Shown here: positions 56,561 to 64,000 of the stretch, in pieces
Numbering within the stretch: the first letter of the stretch is position 1
How the letters are laid out: the number at the start of each line of letters is the position of its first letter
From: Setaria digitata
Taxonomy: Eukaryota; Nematoda; Chromadorea; Rhabditida; Setariidae
Direction: 5' to 3'
NCBI GenBank assembly: GCA_003640385.1
Contig: RCAB01000025.1
Coordinates: forward strand, 62,001 to 126,000
Length of the DNA stretch: 64,000 nt
The notes under the pieces: generated by a model
What the model was told of the DNA's origin: nothing
The model's input: only the letters and a program-made list of their open reading frames with translations
Databases searched by the model: none
Position numbers and translations under genes: made by a program

Positions 56561-59500
56561 TCAATAATATTGTTGCTGCTGTTTATAAATATAACGAATT
56601 CCTTGAAATCAAAAGTGCGTTACGTGCTCCACTACACTGTTATCATGGTACCGATGTTTTCTCATATCCTTTATACCGAATGCTTTTTTCTACGCGTGAA
56701 TTAATTAGACTCGAGTCTTTAAATACTGGCTGACATTTTGTCCTCATGTTTATTTTAGTCATTCCCTATTACTGTGGTATTAATCGGTGTCACATTCTCC
56801 TCAGCTACTGTCTCTAAGATGTTATCGATGTTATTCGAAGGTATAAGCTGGCAAGATTTTTTTTAACCAAAAGTCCATTAATTCCGATGCTGACCATGCA
56901 GTTCTTTAGCCGATTTCATCGCACATTTGGCTGATTTTTAAATCTGATCGATATGTTGAATCGCTCCTTTCAGTTGGCAGTTAACCTTTTCGCTGTGTGC
57001 CTCAGGCCATCACAGAAATTTTGATCTAGGTTTGCAGCCATTCTTCTCCCAGCTGTCATTGTCCAGGGTTTTATTGAAAAGTTTGTTCATTATTCCAAGA
57101 CATTATTCTACTGTACCCATAATGGACCAGTAACTCTTTTTTTTTACTGTGGTAGTTAGTTATCTGTTGTTTTATGGTTCTGTGATTTGAGCTTCTGTCT
57201 TCGCCCGACTCCTTTCCTGATTTTAATTCTTTCCATTGTTCGTCCTTCAGAGTTCCAGAGTTCCGTTTCCCATTTGAAACAAACAGTTCCACCTCTATCC
57301 TTTCCATCCTTTGCGGTACATTTGTTTTTATTGGTATGTTCGAGACTGTGTAGAATACCTAAATTCTTTCTTATTATCAGTGAAATACACACACTTGCTT
57401 TCTGGTATAGGTATTGTTCTTATCTGATTTTATTCCTCACCCGTTGTGTAATTAGTATTAGTTGGAACACTTGATCATTCATTCTACTTTTAATTTTTGA
57501 CAGTTTATTTCATTATTTTTATTTTGATGGATTATCCTTCACTGATTGCTTGTTCGATGCTTTTTGCTACTCATTTTTTTGACCTCATTTCGGTCTAGTA
57601 TTTTGCTTCATCACTCTTTTTTTACTCTGTTTATACTTATGTTAGTCATTCACATTTCTTTTATAATCTCTTCAGCTACTTCTTCCGCTCCAAATTATAA
57701 CAAAACTCCTTATAATCAAGCTTCTCTAATTATATATTCACTTCAGAATTTGACCATTTTTCTTTTAATTTTTTCACCTGAAGGATTGGCCTTGAAGAGG
57801 ATTTCGCAAATGCTCCGTTATCTTGTCCTTTATCAATATTTGGCTTCTGGTTGGTTGTTTCTGTCATAGTTATTCTTCTTTTTCCACTAATTACGCAACA
57901 AAAGTTGCTGAAGGACAACTGACAGTTCTTTAAAGCTCAGAAACTTTGGTATCCTTAACCTTATTTTTGTTAACTCGGATAAATTAAAAAGTTTATTTTT
58001 AGGAAAATGGAATCTCAGTTCCCTTGTGGACAAAACTTCCTTCTATGTAGCAAAACGACCTTAAAAACCATATTACGTGGACATTTTTGAAGCTCGAGCA
58101 TTCGAGTTTATTGCTTAAAACGTACTTATTAATTGCGGCATTATCGCATCATATCAGAAAGTTTTGAACCGAAAATAGAAAAGGCTTCTATTCCACTGCA
58201 TTGGGAAAAAGGGCAACAGTGATGAGATTGTTAGAGGGTGTTGAGCAGTATTTTATCAGCAACATGGAACTTTCAGTACGACTGAGATATATACTCAATT
58301 GATCATCGTAAGAAATTAAAACACAGTGAAACATCGATTTTGACAATTTCTGCATCGCCTAGTAAGTTTGTTTCATTTCCAGTTTACTGGTTATTCTTTC
58401 TAAAATCTCTTCCCTCTGATAAGTAGCAGACGTACAATCTATTGACATAAAGAAAAAATGTCAAATGTCCTAGAACATGTAATCATAAGCAACTTCATTT
58501 TTCATCAAGTAGAAGATGACATTTACCGCACATCATCAGTACAATTTCCTGCGTAATATTAGACATGCAATAAAAATGGTCTCTCTGAAGCGATCTCAAC
58601 AAATTGTACCAATCTGCAGCTTGGCAAAAAAAAATTTATTACTGCAAGAATTTTCAAGCAGTGTTTTCAGGCAAACGCCATAGCATGCGCTTGAAAGACC
58701 CTAAAACTTTTGTGCAGACTAAAATTTGAATTTGTGTGTCTGCTTAGTTTAGTTTACTGGGTCCATTAAAAACTGGAAGAATAAATAGGCTTTGTCATTC
58801 CTGTTAACGACGAAATATTAGAATTGAGAATTAGCTGAAGCTGAAGCAATGGAAATTATTTACTGATGGGATAGAACCTCTCGAACAAACCACAGAGGAA
58901 GTAGTACCAGTCAGATTCGACTTCACGGTGATATGCAAATTTTCATGACACGTCAAAGTAGGCAGAAGTGACAGAAAACTGAATCTCGCATTCGTTTCAT
59001 CTTCTAACACCGATTCCTCATTTTATGCTCACTGTGAATAAATCGATAGAACACGGGAGTATTGACAGTAGTTGTGTGGAGTGGGACCGGTCTTCGCCCT
59101 CCTGATATTGTAACAGTGTATGTGTTAGATTCCGCCGTATACATCCATTTCATCATTTTGCTTCTTCAATCATCTATATCTATTTCGGTCTAGGCTCCTG
59201 CACATGTCACATTTTGTTTTTAAAGCATAGTTATCCTGGAAAAATGTCTGCACTTCTAGGCCTTGCAAATTTTTCATACAATCTGGCCGTAAGCTTAGTT
59301 AAGTGGTAGCATCTTTGTTGAAAGTCCTTTCTGTCACATTTGTTCGCTGATTTTTTTCACACATTCATTATAAGTGATTTTTTGATTGTGCCAGAGCGTT
59401 TATTTACGCTTCCACCATAAACAATAAACACAAATCGCCATAAGACCGTCATTTATTGACCAAAGATTCACAAAGAGAAAGTTAGTTGAAAGGCGAATAT

Positions 59501-60056
59501 TAGAAATCATGATTTTATCGTAAATTGATGACGTCTGAAAAGTTAAACTCGCATGTATCGGAAGTCTACGAAGTTAAGTTGATTTAACGAAATACATTTT
59601 TGTGTTTATTGGTATTTTTGTTTTAACATTATCTCTGTATTGTAGAATTTGAATTTTTCTTGTTGGAATTACAATCGAACTTACGTCTGATTTTCGAAAT
59701 CCAAAATTCGACTTCCAAAAATTCTCATTTCACACCTAAACATGTTATGAATTAAAATATTGTCATTTTGAAATATATATAAGTGTTACGAAATTAGACT
59801 TAAGTTGCAGGGAGATTTATTTATTCCTCCTTTGTTTTTCATTGCTGATGTTTTTTTCTGTTGACCCTTCAAAAACACTCATTAAAAGTTTTAGAGTGTT
59901 GACCCATTCTTTCAAGACCAATTTAAATTAACTGACAAGAGCGCTGTAATTTCATCCGGTATCACATTTTGTAAAAAACGTAATTTTCTACGCAGTACAG
60001 AAATCGGCAAAGAAATTGAACAAAGAAAAAAAAGCAACTGGAATGAGAATTGGCCT

Positions 60057-63000
60057 ATGGTAATGGTTGTTGACTCAGAAATTGAAGAAGCGATGAATAC
60101 TGCGCTCAAAATTGTTGATGGCATCGAAAGGTTCGTGTTTGCTTTCATGTTTTGTTTGGAGTACCATTTTTTAGAATTTCATAAAGTTGTTTTTCGGTAG
60201 TTTAAACTTATCTCATCAATATAAATAGGTTTTATTTCACTTTAAATTTATTTAAAGTTCTTCTTGACTTCTCACTCTTATATTCCCTACCGCTTGGAAT
60301 TATTGCTGCACTTAGTGATCCAACGAACTAAGTACTATTAAAAATAAGTTTTATATAAATCCGCGCATTGCAAGGCAAGTTTCCTTAATTTTATGTGCCG
60401 CTTGTCTCTTAATGGCGTTGTTCTTCGACACTAGAAGTTGATCAGGAGTTGCTATGTTTATTGGCTGTTGTCTGAATCAAGTTGGTTTTTGTAGTCACTA
60501 CTTATATTGGCTAAGATCTAGAAAAGAAAAAAAAAGAATATATACGGAGAAAACTTTTTCCTTAAATATTGGATCGAACTTTACTCCATTTGCAAATGTG
60601 CAATATTATTGGTGTTTTGATGCAATGTTGTTTTCCTCAGTTGCACCGGAATGAAACCTAATTAGGTAAATCAATATTGAAAGTTTCTGATTAAGATAAC
60701 GCGATAGCTAAACTTCATCTCTAAAGAGATAGTGAGAAGCCACCGTACTGAATATAGACTACACTTTTGAAGACCGCTTGCTATTAATAGTTCACATTCG
60801 CACTAAATTGGAATCGATATAACTAACGGACGATTGCCTAAACTGCCGACAAGTGGTGTAATTATTTATTCTGACTGATCGTCCACTTGGGGTTCTTGGA
60901 AGTCCACATCTTTCACTCTTTGATGGTACGTATGGAGATCGCTTGAGCTGGAATATGTTCTGTATTTCCTTAGCATTTCTTAACTCTTACTTTTTCCATT
61001 AAGTTTTAAAGTAAGTTAAATCCACATTATTTCACGGTCTCCAAGAAAAATCCAAACTTACAACGGTTTATCGCAACTAGAGATGAGGATAAATTTGATC
61101 TTTCTCCCACTAAACCTTTCTCCTCCATTTTCTTAAAATTTTTTGATGGTTTATTTTGCTTTCTTTGACGATTACCAGTTTATAGTAACCATGGTTATGC
61201 TGTGGCTGCTGAAGGAGAGAGCAGTGAATCGCTGAGAAGTTCACTTTCAAATGCAGATAATGGTGGTTCTGCTGAAAGATCCGTTTTAGAACGACTTGCC
61301 TATGCTCCTGATCGAAATGTAAATGTTTTATGCTCGTATTCTTTTCCTTCTCAAGTTTTTAAATCGTTTGAATTGATAAAAGTGCCGGTGAATGGAACCA
61401 GTTTCTCGATAATTTTTTTTTTTTTTCTTTTTGGGAATTATAGAATTATTAGTGTATAATTGTCAAGAATTCGGATAACGCCGAGAAATTGAAAAGAGAT
61501 GCTAAGCGGGCATCCAGTCTTGGTGGTGATATTAAACAGATTCTTCAACAGTTAAAAGAGTTAATTATATCCGATGATTGGATCAATAAGGAAACAAAAG
61601 GTCGTGGAGAAAGTGCGCACTCTCCATATCGTGATTTCGCCCAAAAGAGGTTATTTGAAATCACTTCATAAATTAGTACTTTCTGTTACTTTAAGAATTT
61701 TTCTATTTTAGTCATGCATACAGTAATATTAATTCTCGAGAGCTGGATTTTGAATGACAGTTGTTATATGTTACCAACTTTCCGACCAAAGCAGCTTCCA
61801 CTCAGACCTTTGGAACTTCTCTTCGGTATTTTTAGTCACAAAATAGATTTAGGAGTACCCTAGTCAACTCTCGCTTATCGGAATTAGGACGCACGTTAGT
61901 GTCCAGTTCATCTCTCAAAACTTATATCAGTTTGCTTGGAACTCATCATAGGCAATGTATTGCTTCATGGCTTTACGGTAGCACATCACAAACACTTAGT
62001 ACACTCTTCCGCACACCCAACAACAATTTGTATTGCTCAGACCACGGTTCAACGTTATCAGATTCAATCAAAACTGGAATTGGTTTGTTTATTTCTTTGT
62101 TTCAGATTTGTACTTCGTGGTACTAAGGAAGCGCATACTGCTTCTCAGTATTGAAATTTCATCCATTATTCGGAAAATAACCCCTTGATTATAAGCATTA
62201 TTCAAATTAAAATTCTTATTTTGAAGTGAAGTGGTAAGGTAAATTGTGAGTTAAAAGTACATGAGGAAGTATTGTCACCCAACTATAAAAGCACAACAGA
62301 TCTATTTGTATTTGCTACAATATTTTATCTTCAGGTCATGCAGTTCGTCTTGCATTGCACGATATATATGGTTCAGATTACCTCACGAAAGGATGGCGAG
62401 CTTTTCTTGAAAAAGTTAATTTTTTCTTCAATAAATTTAATGTGAATTCTAAAAAAATTTTAGGCAAATAATCCATTAAATTGGCTATTCAAGCAATTTT
62501 TGAGGGTCCGCCTGTGGTGTATGTTTCACCTGCTTTTAACATCGATCTTACTTCATACCTGTCCACTCAACACTTAATTGGAGATATCGTTGTTCTGAAG
62601 AAGTCAGATGGAGATCTTGCTGACGTCGAAGGCCGAATTGTATGAGCTTTCCTTTTACCTGAAGTTATTTTTACATAATATTCCGATTCAAACGGTTCAA
62701 ATGCCCAAGTTTTGAAATTCAGGTGAAGATTTCCCAAACGATTTCTATCAGATATCGTGCAGACCATAAAATTTTCGGTCAAATTTGAATGTTTTTCAGT
62801 CCGAAATTTGAAGTCGTCTAGAGCTCAAAGCTACATTAAGCATTGCTAATCTGGAATATTTGTAAAACATCCTTTCCATCCTGAATGGTTGATACCAGGA
62901 TCACATCGAATTTGAAAAACAGCTTGATGATGACATTGGCGCGGGAAAGAAACCGTTGATCGTGATTGGAGTTGTTGGATCACCAGTCCTTGGGCAGAAT

Positions 63001-63829
63001 GATATCATAAGTCGTCTTTTGGAAATTAGAAAATCGAAGCCTCGATTTTGGATACATGTTGTCGGACAGGTGTGTTATTTCTTTTGATTTCCTATAATCT
63101 TCCTTCTTGATGGCCTTGTTTTAGGGTTTGGCTGCACTTTGCTTGAAAGAACCGTCCGAAGTGCTTGTGCACGTCTTATCACAAGTAGATAGTTTCACGA
63201 TTCCACTTGGATCTTGGCTTGGTATACCAACAGCTCCAGTCATTGTCAGTATTTTAGAACAAAAGTTTTCTAAAATTTATATTGATATTTCTAAAATAAT
63301 AGCATATGCTCTTCGCTATTTCCCGCTTTATTATATTCTATGTCCAGAGAGAATTCTTTGATGAAAATCTGTTACTTCTCAAGTTTTCCTTTTTCTAACT
63401 ATTCTTTACTTCAAAATCACAGTATTTCTATATTCTTTCTCCAGACTTTGCATCGTTCTGTTGATGAATGTAAGCCCTTATATCATGAAAAACTGGATGT
63501 ATTGCCATGGTGGATTGCATGCCAGCATTTAACAGTTTCTGGAATCACTGATGCCATCGAGAACGCATACTTCTTGGTTCGAATTTTATATCTTTGTGGT
63601 GTTAGTTCTTACGTGTATGCCTTGTTTATCTTCTTTTCATCAGGTTTTGAAATTCTTTATATTGCAGAGTAAAGTAATGTTACGAGGCTTAGCAGCTTTT
63701 CCTCAGATTGAAGTTCTCGGTGTTAAGAATTCTATCGAATTCGCAAATCGCGTCTACAAAGGCACCAACACACCTCTCACTGTCCTCATTTTCAAATACA
63801 AATATCCAGACCTGGAAGAGATTAAAAAG
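60057..63829 (+). CDS. PDXDC1: PDXDC1-like pyridoxal-dependent decarboxylase-domain protein, 5' two thirds; right-truncated
   Basis: Relative of group II PLP decarboxylases; the vertebrate homologue has no well-established reaction. Exons: 60057-60130 (open frame back to an acceptor at 59894), 61186-61318, 61453-61649, 61853-62082, 62335-62414, 62464-62639, 62899-63069, 63125-63244, 63445-63576, 63668-63829, about 491 codons. Matching segments in order: TLVSSSSLKTYISLL, GHAVRLALHDIYG, EGPPVVYVSPAFN, KKPLIVIGVVGSPVLGQND, RFWIHVVGQGLAAL, VDSFTIPLGSWLGIPTAPV, LDVLPWWIACQHLTVSG and TPLTVLIFKYKYPD. The usual PLP lysine (HKW-type motif) is replaced in PLGSW and the cofactor aspartate of HVDAA is Val in HVVGQ, so it is probably not a decarboxylase. 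Exon 62464-62639 is 176 bp where 177 is needed: a T5 run (62496-62500 approx.) appears one base short. The start is inferred; exon 61453 could begin at 61468. Confidence 0.88.
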
Positions 63830-64000
63830 GTAGTTCCATAACTAAGACTCCACACTATCTTTATCTCACCAGAAAAGAGATTTTAATGAGATAAAGTTAT
63901 ATTTTATAATTAAAAAATGGCAAAGAATATTACAAAAAATACAATATTTGTGCCATTGGCATCTTTCCAGCATTTCAATTAGTAATTTTGATTTTTGTCT

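Larger units (their letters stand above)
53940..60056. other. Intergenic region between CaMKII and the PDXDC1-like gene
   Basis: About 6 kb. It begins with the CaMKII 3' flank, including inverted repeats at 54050-54135; no canonical AATAAA lies in the first 150 bp. A frame at 56276-56560 is listed separately, and a minus-strand two-segment frame at 57071-57867 is discussed as a finding. The right end (59895-60056) may be 5' UTR or an N-terminal extension of the next gene. Confidence 0.6.

Overview
The window looks like nuclear DNA of a parasitic nematode, most likely a clade III spirurid or filarial worm (inference). It is AT-rich, rich in homopolymers and AT microsatellites, and its genes are split into small exons by introns of about 50 bp to over 11 kb. 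The splice signals are nematode-like (TTTTCAG or TTTAG acceptors, GTAAGT-type donors), and the best gene is closest to Caenorhabditis UNC-43. There is no bacterial operon, CRISPR array, rRNA or recognisable tRNA. All gene models were spliced by eye and checked by reading-phase continuity.

Layout, left to right. (1) 8-11847, minus strand: the 5' part of an ephrin, the membrane ligand of Eph receptors. It has a signal-peptide exon carrying the ephrin YWNSSNP motif and a second exon across an intron of about 11.6 kb; the rest lies off the left edge. (2) 11848-15814: intergenic, with a relatively GC-rich island near 13.0-13.5 kb. (3) 15815-18041, minus strand: a complete seven-exon nematode globin of 224 residues, easy to miss because its longest exon is only 142 bp. 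(4) 18042-37544: about 19.5 kb between the divergent globin and CaMKII starts, with simple repeats, a 13-bp assembly gap, a 40-bp palindrome and a few orphan exon-like segments. (5) 37575-53939, plus strand: a complete CaMKII (unc-43 orthologue), 17 constitutive exons, 521 residues, with the hub domain encoded at 52.2-53.9 kb. (6) 53940-60056: intergenic. (7) 60057 to beyond the right edge, plus strand: the first two thirds or so of a PDXDC1-type PLP-decarboxylase-like protein. It lacks the PLP lysine and the catalytic aspartate, and it carries a one-base frameshift in a T run.

The most interesting part is the CaMKII variable linker between the calmodulin-binding segment and the hub. All its exons begin and end in phase 1, so they can be skipped or combined without breaking frame, as in vertebrate CAMK2 genes. 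Two additional candidate exons lie there: a Ser/Thr/Gly-rich cassette with two usable donors (46291-46377) and an exon whose stop codon falls exactly at its donor (48956-49047), which would give a kinase without the hub. A degraded, poly-A-tailed, retrocopy-like pseudogene lies antisense in the last linker intron.

The genes do not form a pathway. CaMKII, ephrin and many nematode globins act in neurons in C. elegans, but I infer no shared regulation from this. I found no clear new system; the best leads are the CaMKII linker exons, the retrocopy, and the few exon-like segments I could not place.
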